A stretch of DNA of 64,000 nt from Mycobacterium sp. GA-2829 (GCF_001499965.1 NZ_LQIT01000018.1:29716-93715), one strand, 5' to 3'. Shown: positions 52,617-61,665, numbered from the stretch's first letter. Numbers and translations are program-made. Notes: generated by a model not told the origin, from the letters alone.

Positions 52617-53880
52617 TGCTGCTCCAGATGCCGTGCGGTTTCCCACTCCGTGATGGTCGTCTTCAACCAGGTCTCGTAGCGCGCCAGTTCCGCCCGTCGG
52701 GTGGCGGCGAAGGAGGCGCAGAAGTTCTTGCCAAGCAGGTCGGTCAGCCATAGCGCACTCTCGAAGTGCGCCAGCGCACCCTTCAGGTCGCCGGGCAGCG
52801 CGGCGGGCTCCGTGCCGGCGACGGGCAGCGTGGCGCGCTCCGAAAGCCCGCGCAGCCCTCCGGCCAACAGCGCGGCGGCCACCAGGTAGGGGTTGGCGTC
52901 CGCACCCGGCCTGCGGTGCTCCACCCGGGAGGACCGCGGGTCGCCGAGGATCAACCGGCACGCCGTCGAGCGGTCGTCGTCGCCCCAGGTGGCCGCGCAG
53001 GGGGTGAACATCTCCGGATCGATGCGCTTGTAGGAGTTGATGTACGGATTGAGCAGCAGCGTGACGTCGGGCATGGTGCTCACCAGGCCGGCCAGGTAGT
53101 GCTCACCGGTCTCGCTGAGCTTGCGGCCCGGCTCGGCGAAAATGTTCACTCCGTCGCGGGTGAGGCTGGAGTGCACGTGACCGCCGGCTCCGGACTTGTC
53201 GGCGTAGGGCTTGGCCATGAAACTCGCGTGCAGGCCGCGTTCGGCGCACAGGTCGCGCAGGTACTGACGGGCCCGCACTGCGGCGTCGGCGGCCTGCAGC
53301 GCAGGTCGGGGCGCCAGGGTGAACTCGAAGAAGCCCGGGCCGAGTTCACCGTGCACCATCTCGACCTCGATGCCGACCTGGTCCATCCTGGACACGAATT
53401 CCATTGTCAGGTCATGGATCTCGGCACCGCGGGTGAGGCTGTAGGCGTTCTCGGTGCGCCCCAACGGGATTCGCCCCTGCGGTCCGTTCTGGAACAACCA
53501 CAGCTCATACTCGAAACCCAGTACCGGCTGAAGGTTCAGCTCGTCGTACTTCGCCGCGAGCGACTGCACAGCAACCCGCGGTGACAGATCCAGCGGGGTG
53601 CCGTCGGCGTCGGTGAGCTCGGCGATGACCGCGTCCACCCCCGGCCGCCACGGCAGGCCGATGCGGTGGATTCGTCGACGGCCAGCGCGGCGTCGGGATA
53701 GCCGTTGCTGACGTTGCTGAACGGGGTGTCGGTGACTTCGTCGACCAGCGACAGTCCGTAGACGATCGTGCAGAACGCCAGACCGGGTTTGTGTGACTTT
53801 CCGGCGCGCATCATCTTGCCCCGCAGACCGAGGTCGTAGTCGGCGACCTCGACCTGGGTCATCGTGACCGGTTCAGCCAT
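52613..53880 (-). pseudogene. Glutamine-synthetase-family ligase 2 with a one-base deletion
   Basis: A second GS-fold ligase. The frame from ATG 53880 gives MAEPVTMTQVEVADYDLG and GYPDAALAVDES, then breaks near 53669: the homologous continuation HRIGLPWRPGVDAVIAEL lies in the adjacent frame with only two bases left for one codon. Restored, the protein would be about 422 residues. The catalytic half is intact: GFEYELWLFQ, HGELGPGFFEF, SGAGGHVHSSL and EHRRPGADANPYLVAAAL. ATG 53638 could start a 341-residue protein without the N-terminal domain. AGGAG precedes 53880, which overlaps the upstream gene end by 8 bp. Confidence 0.78.
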
Positions 53881-54916
53881 GCTGCTCACTCCTGTCCGGA
53901 TTGCGCCGGCGTCCCACCCTGCGGTACACCTCGTCGGGGACGTCCGCCGGATTGCGATACACCCACCAGGTGCAGGTGCTGACCGGGCGCTCGGGGTTCC
54001 AGACCGGGGCGTCGATCACCCGGGTGGGGTAGCCCAGCCGGTCGATCGGCATGACCTCGTTGAGTTGGCAGCAGTGCACGCAGTACGAGCAGATGCCTAC
54101 GGTGTTCCACGCCCAGTCGTGTGGTTCGGTGGTGACCGCGAAGTTGAACGGCCCGGCCGCCCGCGGCGCACCGTCGGTGATCCGTGCGTCCAGTGATCGT
54201 CCGCCGGAACCGCAAGGGGCGAAACGGAAGCCGATCCGGTTCGGCTCCTCGATCAGTTCGATGTCGCCCTGGCGTCCAGTGCCGGTCAGGTGTGCATGGA
54301 AGCCGTCGACGATCGCGACCATCAGCTGGTTGGCCGAGGCAGACCACGGCTGGTTGTCCAGCGCGTAACGGCGGGCGTGTATGTCGTACCAGTCACCCAT
54401 CAGGAAATCCCAGAGTTCGCCGAGTGCATGCTCGCCGACCAGCCGGACCGCTATGTCGACCAGCCCGGACACCCGGTCGACCGCACGGTCGTGGATGCCC
54501 TGCCAGATCACCCGCGCCCTCTCGACGGCCGCCGCGGCGTCGTCGGCGCCGGTGCGGCAGGCCTCGGCGGCGACCGCGACAGCGTCGGTGAACTGCGGCC
54601 ATTCGGCTCCGACGCCGGTCATCGCCCGCTCCCCGATCAGGCCGGTCAACCGGTCGATGGCGCGGTCGAGTTCGTCGGCGTCCACGCCGTGGCCGCGGAT
54701 CCAGTCCGCCGTGGCCAGCGGCCAGCGGCCGTAGATGTCACGCAGCTCGTCGGCCTCGTCGACGGCGATCTCGACCAGCTGCGCCGCCGCCTCATGTTCG
54801 CCGCGGGCCAGGTGCTCTGCGGCGGTGGCGAAGGTGCCCTTCGCCAACTCCTCCCAGGATCCGACGCGGGCCTGCCTGCCCAGCGACGAATCGTGCGCGA
54901 CGACAACCGGTGTCAT
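53873..54916 (-). CDS. Unknown protein with C-terminal Cys cluster, ligase partner
   Basis: A 347-residue protein I do not recognise. The first 200 residues are helical, acidic and repeat-like (EHLARGEHEAAAQLVEIAVD, a TPR-like pattern). The C-terminal third is beta-rich and carries GICSYCVHCCQLNEVMPIDR (CxxCxxCC), then a conserved WxxxR-STCTWWVYRNP segment; Cys and His could hold a metal. It sits between SDR B and ligase 2, overlapping both genes, so it should work in the same pathway. Function not assigned. Confidence 0.75.
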   Translation of the reverse strand: MTPVVVAHDSSLGRQARVGSWEELAKGTFATAAEHLARGEHEAAAQLVEIAVDEADELRDIYGRWPLATADWIRGHGVDADELDRAIDRLTGLIGERAMTGVGAEWPQFTDAVAVAAEACRTGADDAAAAVERARVIWQGIHDRAVDRVSGLVDIAVRLVGEHALGELWDFLMGDWYDIHARRYALDNQPWSASANQLMVAIVDGFHAHLTGTGRQGDIELIEEPNRIGFRFAPCGSGGRSLDARITDGAPRAAGPFNFAVTTEPHDWAWNTVGICSYCVHCCQLNEVMPIDRLGYPTRVIDAPVWNPERPVSTCTWWVYRNPADVPDEVYRRVGRRRNPDRSEQHG

Positions 54917-55689
54917 GTCAGCTGAAACCCTCCGTCGACGCGCAGGTCGGTCCCGGTGATGTAGGCCGCCTGGTCGCTGAGCAGGAACGCCACCGCGTGC
55001 GCGATATCGGTGGGATCGGCGAACCTGCCCGCGGGTACGCGCGGTGCCAGTGCGGGCGGCAGCTGGTCGGTACTGCCGTGCGCGGCGGCCATCGCGGTGG
55101 CGGTGAAGCCCGGCGACACGCTGTTGACGCGGATACCGTCGGCGGCCAGGGCGCGGGCCGCACTCTGGGTGAGCATGTGCAGACCGGCTTTGGACGCCGC
55201 GTACTGCGGCGTCGGGTCGGGGTCGGACAGCGCGATGACGCGGAACCCCTCGATTGAGCTGATGTTCACCACGGCGGCGCTGGGCGAGCGGCGCAGCGCC
55301 GGGGTGAGCGCGTCGAGCACGTTGTAGGCGCCCACCAGGTTGACCTGCAGGCAGCGCAGCCACGCCTGCTGGGTGACGTTGCCGAAGCCGGTGTTCTCGA
55401 TGATGCCGGCGCAGTTGACCAGGTAGCCGACCGTGTTCAGCTCGATCCCGCTGCCGGCCAGCGTGCCGGCCAGGTCGGGGTCGCCCACATCGGCGGCCAC
55501 GCAGCGCTGGACGTCGGCGCTGTAGCGGGGGTCGGGCTCCGGAAGCCGGATGTCCAGCCGGACCGTCGGCACACCCGCCGCCATCAGGACGCCGGCGATG
55601 GCGGCGCCGATGCCCGCGGCGGCTCCGGTCACGACGGCCTGCCCGCCGCTGAAGGTCAGCGGCAGCGACGGCGGGTGGGCAGCGGTCAT
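54913..55689 (-). CDS. Short-chain dehydrogenase B
   Basis: A 258-residue classical SDR with TGAAAGIGAAIAG near residue 20, NCAGIIENTGF, catalytic Ser in NISSIEGFRV, YAASKAGLHM (Tyr-x3-Lys) near 165 and SPGFTATAM. Closing strand TDLRVDGGFQLT is typical. ATG 55689 and stop overlap the DUF1116 and unknown genes by 4 bp each. Probably NAD-dependent oxidation of a pathway alcohol. Confidence 0.9.
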   Translation of the reverse strand: MTAAHPPSLPLTFSGGQAVVTGAAAGIGAAIAGVLMAAGVPTVRLDIRLPEPDPRYSADVQRCVAADVGDPDLAGTLAGSGIELNTVGYLVNCAGIIENTGFGNVTQQAWLRCLQVNLVGAYNVLDALTPALRRSPSAAVVNISSIEGFRVIALSDPDPTPQYAASKAGLHMLTQSAARALAADGIRVNSVSPGFTATAMAAAHGSTDQLPPALAPRVPAGRFADPTDIAHAVAFLLSDQAAYITGTDLRVDGGFQLT

Positions 55690-56963
55690 CGGCGCGGGTA
55701 CCTCCGGTCGAACTCGGCGAGCGCGTCGGCGAAGCACTCCCGTGGCGCGCGGATGACACCGGCGCCGATCTGGCCGCCGTCACGTCCGGCCAGCCCGACG
55801 TCCATCACGGGCAGCACCCCGGTCTCGAGCACCTTGCGGGCGTCGATTCCGGTAGGCGTACCGCGGAAGCTGAACTGCGGTATCCGGTAGGTGCTGTTCT
55901 CGCCGTAGGTGATCGCATACATCTCGCGGTTGCGCTCGATCATCACCTCGGGCGAGCCGCCCTGATACTCCTGCAGCGACAGCGCGCACGCCTGGGCGAA
56001 GCCGCCGAGCCCGATGGTCTCGGTGATCGGCGACTCGCCGCCCATCCAGGTGATCTCGTCCTCGGTGTGCCCGGCGAACAGCTTGCCCTCGTGGATCGGC
56101 GGCGGGCCCTCGAACCAGGTGTCGCCGAGTCCGGCCAGTTTGATCGCGAAACCGCGGCAGGAGAACGCCATCGCCGAGACCAGGGTCGAACCGGGCACCA
56201 CCATGGCGTCAGCCGACGCCTTGGCGGCCGCCATCGAGAGGCGCAGGAAGAAGTAGTCGTTCTCGGCAAGGTGCAACATCGTTTCGCGGACTCCGGGCAC
56301 CTTATCGTCCACCATGTCGAGCACGGCGGGCAGAATTTCCCGGTTGAACAGGATCGATGCCGCCGCGTTGCGGCTGTGCACCTCGTCGCCCATCCGCAGC
56401 GCGCGGGCGATCAGCGGCTTCAGCGCAACGCCGCCGCGGCGCCGCAGCGCCTCCCCGACCACCGGGGCCAGCACCGAGTTCACGTGCAGCAACCGCTCGT
56501 GCACGCCTTCGTCGTAGCAGCCGTAGTTGAGCCGGCGGGGCTCCTTGCCCTCGTAGAAGTTGCAGAAGCCCACGTTGCCGTGCGCCCGGTTCTCCACCAC
56601 GAACACCGGCATCGACGCGGTGTAGATGCCGGCCAGCGAGCCCACGGCGGAGTAGTCGTGGCACGCGCCGATCTCGATGCGACCGGTCGCGAAGCCGTCG
56701 ATGGCGTCCTCGCGGTCGCGAGCCAGCCCCTCGAACAGGGCTCCGCCGATCAGCGCTTCCCGCTGGCCGCCGGTGTAGTCAGACCAGGCCATCGGAGCGC
56801 CGGAGGTCAGCACCAGGTTGTCCCGGTAGCCGGGCAGCACGTCGCGGGCCGGGCGCACGTCGACGACGCACGGATCGGCCCCGTCGAGTCGGGCGAACGC
56901 TTCGGCGTTGGCCTCGTCGACGATCAGTTCCTGGCTGTCCGCCAGTTCGACGCCGGCGCTCAC
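55686..56963 (-). CDS. DUF1116 (YlbE/AllG-like) protein
   Basis: A 425-residue protein of the DUF1116 family. Recognisable stretches include GAPMAWSDYTGGQREALIGG, VGSLAGIYTASMPVFVVENR, GDEVHSRNAAASILFNREI and GVIRAPRECFADAL. The E. coli relative YlbE (AllG) is a subunit of the oxamate carbamoyltransferase complex with FdrA. No FdrA, YlbF or carbamate-kinase gene is visible here, so this copy may have another amide- or carbamoyl-related role. It overlaps SDR B and SDR C by 4 bp. Confidence 0.8.
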   Translation of the reverse strand: MSAGVELADSQELIVDEANAEAFARLDGADPCVVDVRPARDVLPGYRDNLVLTSGAPMAWSDYTGGQREALIGGALFEGLARDREDAIDGFATGRIEIGACHDYSAVGSLAGIYTASMPVFVVENRAHGNVGFCNFYEGKEPRRLNYGCYDEGVHERLLHVNSVLAPVVGEALRRRGGVALKPLIARALRMGDEVHSRNAAASILFNREILPAVLDMVDDKVPGVRETMLHLAENDYFFLRLSMAAAKASADAMVVPGSTLVSAMAFSCRGFAIKLAGLGDTWFEGPPPIHEGKLFAGHTEDEITWMGGESPITETIGLGGFAQACALSLQEYQGGSPEVMIERNREMYAITYGENSTYRIPQFSFRGTPTGIDARKVLETGVLPVMDVGLAGRDGGQIGAGVIRAPRECFADALAEFDRRYPRR

Positions 56964-57691
56964 CAGGCCACCACGCCGCCGTCGACGAGCAGGGTCTGCG
57001 CGGTGATGAACGAGGCGCGAGGGGAGAGCAAGAACTCGACGGCCTCGGCGACCTCTTCGGGTTCACCGATGCGCTTGAGCATCGCATAGCTCGCGCTGAT
57101 CTCCTCGCCGCCGGATACCCGTGCCATCGACGGGCTCATCGGCGCCCGGATGACACCGGGGGCCACGTTGTTCACCCGGATTCCGCGGGGGGCGAGTTCC
57201 TCGGCGACGTAGCGGGTGTAGGCGGCGATGCCGGCCTTGGTGGCGCCGTAGACCGATGCGCCGCGGAACCGGCCGAAATGCCCGGTGAGGCTGCCGACAT
57301 TGACGATGGCGCTGCCCTCGGCCAGCAACGGTGCGGCCGCGTCGGTGACCCGGGCCATGCCCGCGATGTTGACCTGGAACATCAGCTCCAGCTTCGATTC
57401 GTCGAGCTCGCCGAGGAACGAGTCGCGCAGGATGCCCGCACAATTGACCACGCCGAAGAGCGTCTCCCCCTCGTCCACCAGCGACGGCACGACCGAGCGA
57501 ACGTTCTCCCCGTCGGTGACGTCCAGTTCGACGGCGATCGTGCCCTCGAGCCCGGCCGCAGCGATGTCGAGTGCGTCGATCGCGGACTTGAGGTCCGCTG
57601 CGATCGGCACGTAGCCACTTTGCAGCAGCCGACGACAGATCGCCTGACCGATCACGCCGGCCCCTCCAGTGACAATGACCTTGTCTCCCAC
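56960..57691 (-). CDS. Short-chain dehydrogenase C
   Basis: A 243-residue SDR with VTGGAGVIGQAICRRL near residue 6, NCAGILRDSFLGEL, VNVGSLTGHFGRF (Ser), YGATKAGIAAYTRY and APGVIRAPM. GTG 57691 is favoured (AAAGGG upstream); the frame reaches 57736. It is the promoter-proximal gene of the operon that runs down to ligase 1, and is divergent from the GntR gene. Confidence 0.87.
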   Translation of the reverse strand: MGDKVIVTGGAGVIGQAICRRLLQSGYVPIAADLKSAIDALDIAAAGLEGTIAVELDVTDGENVRSVVPSLVDEGETLFGVVNCAGILRDSFLGELDESKLELMFQVNIAGMARVTDAAAPLLAEGSAIVNVGSLTGHFGRFRGASVYGATKAGIAAYTRYVAEELAPRGIRVNNVAPGVIRAPMSPSMARVSGGEEISASYAMLKRIGEPEEVAEAVEFLLSPRASFITAQTLLVDGGVVAW

Positions 57692-57733
57692 CGCAATATC
57701 CCTTTCGCCGGCACGGTCGCCCTGACTGTGGCT

Positions 57734-57777
57734 CAAGTCTCTTTCATAAACAACTATTGGTCAAGTCTTTAGGACTT
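57734..57777. promoter_or_regulatory. Divergent promoter with AAGTCT repeats, SDR C/GntR
   Basis: An AT-rich patch between the two starts. CAAGTCT occurs twice as a direct repeat (57734-57740 and 57762-57768). The second copy is part of AAGTC-N5-GACTT (57763-57777), preceded by TTGGTC. This is a plausible GntR operator. Confidence 0.5.
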
Positions 57778-57889
57778 TAGATGTCACTTCGCCTTTGTTC
57801 ATGTCGAGGCCCATATGGTCCAATGGCCCGGGCATACCGCGGTTCACGATCAGGTGCGCTACCCTTCGAGCCAAGGAAGGGAGGGCGCG

Positions 57890-58627
57890 ATGGCGGCTGC
57901 CAATTCCGGTGGACTCAGTCCGGTCCGGCAGATCCCCGCGCACGAGCTGGTGGTCGACCAGATGCGGCGCGCGTTGGAGCTGGGCCAGTTCCGTCCCGGG
58001 GACCGACTGCCCACCGAGCGCGAACTCTCCGAGATGCTCGACGTGTCGCGGACCACCGTGCGCACCGCGGTCGCGGTCCTGGAGCGGGAGGGCCTGATCG
58101 CGGTCCGGCGCGGCCGCGGTGGCGGATTCACCGTCCAGGCACCGGTTTACGACGCGGCGGCCATGCGCCGTGAGATGCGCCAGAACAAGCGCGCGATCCG
58201 CGATGCCTTCGACTACCGCACCATCGTGGAGACCGGCGCGACGCGGCTGGCCGCCGAACGGCGCCGCGCCGTCGACGTCACCGCGCTGCACAAGCTGCTG
58301 TCGGGGATGGACGATGCGCTCGAGACCGCCCTCAGAGAGCAGTCGGCCCAACACACCACGGATTTCCAGACCCTGGACACGGCGTTTCACATGGGTATCG
58401 CCCAGGCGGCCCAGAACGACCGCCTGCTCGACGCCGTGGCCGATGCCCGCCGCCGGATGTGGCTGCCGGTCGGCGCGATTTTCGGGCGGTTGGAACCCAA
58501 CGCCAACGACTACCACGAGGCGATCCTCGAGGCGATCGAGAACCGGGAGCCGGAACTGGCCGCCGCGCGGATGGAGGCCCACATCAACGACACCCGGCAC
58601 ACCATCGAGGCGTGGCTGAAGCGCTGA
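57890..58627 (+). CDS. GntR-family (FCD/FadR subclass) regulator
   Basis: A 245-residue FadR-type regulator. Winged helix: DQMRRALELGQFRPGDRLPT and LDVSRTTVRTAVAVLEREGL. The FCD ligand domain follows with metal-site patterns (DYRTIVETGATRLA, FHMGIAQAAQND, HEAILEAIENRE, HINDTRHTIEAW), typical for organic-acid ligands. ATG 57890 has AAGGAAGGGAGG upstream; the frame opens at 57815. It lies between the ligase/SDR operon and the permease operon and is their likely regulator. Confidence 0.9.
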   Translation: MAAANSGGLSPVRQIPAHELVVDQMRRALELGQFRPGDRLPTERELSEMLDVSRTTVRTAVAVLEREGLIAVRRGRGGGFTVQAPVYDAAAMRREMRQNKRAIRDAFDYRTIVETGATRLAAERRRAVDVTALHKLLSGMDDALETALREQSAQHTTDFQTLDTAFHMGIAQAAQNDRLLDAVADARRRMWLPVGAIFGRLEPNANDYHEAILEAIENREPELAAARMEAHINDTRHTIEAWLKR

Positions 58628-58640
58628 GCGGGCCGTCCCA

Positions 58641-58997
58641 TCACGCCGCGTCAGGACGTTCCGGAAGGGTCTGGCCGCCGACGATCACCAGATGCTGACC
58701 GGTGACGAACGCCGCTTTCGCACTGGCGGAGAACTGCGCCGCCGCCGCGACCTCAGCCGGTGATCCCAAGCGGCCTTGCGGAATACAGGCACGCATCTTC
58801 GCCACGGCGTCCGCACGGTGACCGTCCAGCCCGTCGGTCAGGATGCTGCCCGGCAGGGTGGCGTTGGCGGCGATGGTGGCGATGGTGGCCACGGCCAATG
58901 TCTCGGGGCGGCGGCCGCTGATCGCGACCGCCACACCCGCCGACAGGGATCCTTCCGCGATGCCCGGACCGACCTTGACGGTTGACCAGTCGGTCAT
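58641..58997 (-). pseudogene. SDR gene with internal deletions
   Basis: A 118-codon frame reads as the two ends of an SDR: MTDWSTVKV with VAVAISGRRPETLA at the start, and PQGRLGSPAEVAAAAQF and TGQHLVIVGGQTLPE at the end. The TGxxxGIG loop, NAG, Ser and Tyr-x3-Lys segments are missing, so it cannot be an active dehydrogenase. Its ATG overlaps the permease stop (ATGA), so the ancestral gene was co-translated with the permease. Confidence 0.75.
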
Positions 58998-60532
58998 ACC
59001 CGGTCCGCCGGCAGCAGATCTGCGGGCCGGTCGTCGAACACCGTGCTACCGATGCGCGCATAACGCCGGGGGTCCACCTTGCGCAGGACCAGGGCGACGG
59101 CCATGGAGCCGAACCAGCACAGGCCGATGATCCACGGGATGAGCTTGAAGAACAGGGTGCCCGATGCGGTACCCGCGGCGGCATCGATATTGGACGCCAT
59201 CAGGTAGATGACGAGCAGCATGCCCAGACCGCCGATGACCGGAGCCAACAGGGTGTTCCACCAGTGCGCCGTCTCGGGATGCTGCTTCTTGACGTGGAAG
59301 TACACGATGGTGGAGACCGAGGACATGATCTGCACGATCAGCAGCAGCAGTGTCGCCAGGATCGCCACCACCACGAAAAGATCTGCATATGGATCGCTGC
59401 CGGTCAGCGAACAGACCGCCAGAAGCGCTGCAGCAACACCACTCTGGGTCAGCGACGCGACCCACGGGGACGCGTGCCGGTGGTGCGCTCCACCGAGGCG
59501 GTGCCAGAGCAGCCGGTCGCGGCCGAAGGCGAACAGGTAGCGCGCGGCCGAGTTGTGAATGGCCAGCGCGCAGGCGAAGGATCCGCCGAGAACCAGCCAT
59601 TCGAAGATAGTGACCGCCCAGGGGCCGAGGTATTCGCGGGCCGGGGTGTAGATCAGCTGGAACGGATCGTCGCTGGACGCCAGTGCGACCGCGGCGTCGG
59701 GGCCGTTACCGGCGATGACGCCCCAGGACACGAACGTGTAGAAGACTCCGATGCCGATCACGGCGATGAGGGTGGCCTTGGGCACGATGCGCTTGGGGTC
59801 CTTGGACTCCTCGCCGTAGATCGCGGTCGACTCGAATCCGACCCAGGACCAGAACGCCATCAGCAGACCGAGACCGACCACCCCGCCGGCCACGCCGTTG
59901 GTGGATAGCGCCGACACCGGGCTTAGTGCGTCGAAGTGCAGACCGTCCGGCGCCTTGATGAGCGAGGCAACCGCGCTGAGGCCCAGCATGACGACCTCGG
60001 CGACCAGCACGACACCGAGCACCTTGGCGGCCACCGAGATGTCGAAGTGCGACAGCACCGCGATGACCACCAGGCAGATCACCGCGTAGACCTCCCAGGG
60101 CAGGTCGATGCCGAACTGGGAGTTCAGCGCCTGGTCGGTGAACGCCGAGAAGATGCCGATCAGGCCGGCCTCCATCGTCATGTAGGTGACCATGGACATC
60201 ACGCCGGCCGCCAGCCCCGGGATCTTGGACCAACCCCGGGAGACGAACGTGTAGAAGGCGCCCGCCGCGGTGATGTGCTTGGCCAGCGCGATGAACCCGA
60301 CGCTGAAGATGGTGAGCACGACCGTGGCGATCAGGAATCCGCCCGGAGCGCCGAGCCCGTTGCCATAACCCACGGCGACCGGCAGGTTGCCCGTCATCGC
60401 GGTGATCGGCGCGGAGAACGCGACGACCATGAATACGACGCCGGCAAGCCCGATGGCTCCGCGCTTCAGCGTCGAATGGCCCTGGCCCGAACCGCTCTCG
60501 GCTCCGGTCACGGCACCTGTGTCAACCGCCAT
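58994..60532 (-). CDS. APC-family amine/amino acid permease, ligase locus
   Basis: A 512-residue APC permease with about 12 membrane segments. Helix 1 region GLAGVVFMVVAFSAPITAMTG and helix 6 AFWSWVGFESTAIYGEESKDP are diagnostic. Similar permeases in Puu-type pathways import polyamines or other amines. ATG 60532 has AAAGGTGG upstream. Its promoter patch at 60580-60605 shares GACC/CTATAG elements with the BVMO promoter, so both may belong to one regulon. Confidence 0.88.
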   Translation of the reverse strand: MAVDTGAVTGAESGSGQGHSTLKRGAIGLAGVVFMVVAFSAPITAMTGNLPVAVGYGNGLGAPGGFLIATVVLTIFSVGFIALAKHITAAGAFYTFVSRGWSKIPGLAAGVMSMVTYMTMEAGLIGIFSAFTDQALNSQFGIDLPWEVYAVICLVVIAVLSHFDISVAAKVLGVVLVAEVVMLGLSAVASLIKAPDGLHFDALSPVSALSTNGVAGGVVGLGLLMAFWSWVGFESTAIYGEESKDPKRIVPKATLIAVIGIGVFYTFVSWGVIAGNGPDAAVALASSDDPFQLIYTPAREYLGPWAVTIFEWLVLGGSFACALAIHNSAARYLFAFGRDRLLWHRLGGAHHRHASPWVASLTQSGVAAALLAVCSLTGSDPYADLFVVVAILATLLLLIVQIMSSVSTIVYFHVKKQHPETAHWWNTLLAPVIGGLGMLLVIYLMASNIDAAAGTASGTLFFKLIPWIIGLCWFGSMAVALVLRKVDPRRYARIGSTVFDDRPADLLPADRV

Positions 60533-60579
60533 GGATGTTCCACCTTTCCTACGGATGGACGGAGCGTATGGCAGTAGAA

Positions 60580-60637
60580 GGACTAAAAACAAGACCTATA
60601 GACCAAAAATTGTGATCTGTGACATGCTGTTAACAGC
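60580..60637. promoter_or_regulatory. AT-rich promoter patch, APC permease
   Basis: GGACT (60580-60584), GACCTATAGACCA (60593-60605) and the perfect palindrome GCTGTTAACAGC (60626-60637) lie upstream of the permease. CTATAG flanked by GTC/GAC is shared with the BVMO promoter. Confidence 0.45.
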
Positions 60638-60774
60638 TTAGGTTTAATGGTTCAGTCATCAGTCATTTATGCCGGTTACACCCGGAACGAAGAAGGCCTT
60701 CAGCGCCGCATCAGCCGTGCCGGGCCGCCGAGTGGGGTCGCTGGAGTACGCGCAGCCTTGCGGTCTTCCGCGCG

Positions 60775-61665
60775 TCAGGTCGCCAGTTTGGCCGCACGTT
60801 GAGACTGCGTCAGAGCAGACGACATGCCCGAAAGCGACGCCGTCAGCGCAGCCTGAATGTCTGTGTCCGGGCGCGACGCGTCATCGTCGGCGGCGCCCTC
60901 GCCCTGCGCTTGCGGTGTCGACCGTTCCAGGAAGCGAAGCAGTTCGACGGGGAAGGGCAGTACCAGGGTCGAGTTCTTCTCCGCCGCCACCTCCACGACG
61001 GTCTGCAGAAGCCGCAGTTGCAGTGCCGCGGGCTGCTCGGACATCACACCCGCCGCGGCGGCCAGCTTGCGGGAGGCCTGCAGTTCGCCGTCGGCGGTGA
61101 TGACCCTGGCTCGTCGCTCCCGCTCGGCTTCGGCCTGGCGGGCGATCGACCGCTTCATGGAGTCGGGCAGCACCACGTCCTTGATCTCGACGCGGTCGAT
61201 GTGAATTCCCCAGCCCAGTGCCGGACTGTCGATCATCAGCTCCAGGCCCTGGTTGAGGTGCTCCCGGTTGGACAGCAGGTCGTCGAGGTTGCTCTTGCCG
61301 ATGATCGACCGCAGCGACGTCTGCGCGACCTGCCCGATGGCCGATTTGTAGTCCTGGACGTCGACGGCCGCCCGCACCGGATCGGCCACCTTGAAATAGA
61401 TGACCGCATCCACCCGCACGGTCACGTTGTCGCGCGTGATGCCATCCTGCGCGGGCACCGGCATCGTGATGATCTGCATGTTCACCTTCTGCAGACGATC
61501 GGCGACCGGGACCAGGAGAGTGAGCCCGGGCTCGCGCACCCGCGACTGCACCTGCCCGAACCGGTACACCACGCCGCGTTCGAACTGTCGGATCACGCGC
61601 ATGTTCGACATGAGGCAGAGCAGTGTCAGCGCGACAGCGCCGGCCACCACGTAGAGGGTGATCAT
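60775..61665 (-). CDS. SPFH/stomatin-family membrane protein
   Basis: A 296-residue stomatin/slipin (PHB domain) protein. One N-terminal membrane segment (ITLYVVAGAVALTLLCLMS) is followed by the SPFH domain: RVIRQFERGVVYRFGQVQ, DNVTVRVDAVIYFKVADP, GWGIHIDRVEIKDVVLP, and the coiled-coil-forming SIARQAEAERERRARVI. Such proteins form membrane scaffolds and modulate proteases or lipid domains; NfeD partners are often adjacent but none is seen. ATG 61665 has AAGGGAG upstream; a frame to 61788 is longer. Confidence 0.88.
   Translation of the reverse strand: MITLYVVAGAVALTLLCLMSNMRVIRQFERGVVYRFGQVQSRVREPGLTLLVPVADRLQKVNMQIITMPVPAQDGITRDNVTVRVDAVIYFKVADPVRAAVDVQDYKSAIGQVAQTSLRSIIGKSNLDDLLSNREHLNQGLELMIDSPALGWGIHIDRVEIKDVVLPDSMKRSIARQAEAERERRARVITADGELQASRKLAAAAGVMSEQPAALQLRLLQTVVEVAAEKNSTLVLPFPVELLRFLERSTPQAQGEGAADDDASRPDTDIQAALTASLSGMSSALTQSQRAAKLAT

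Noticed and set aside
60611..60624. CRP-like TGTGATCTGTGACA upstream of the permease
   Set aside because: The half-site spacing and orientation do not fit TGTGA-N6-TCACA.
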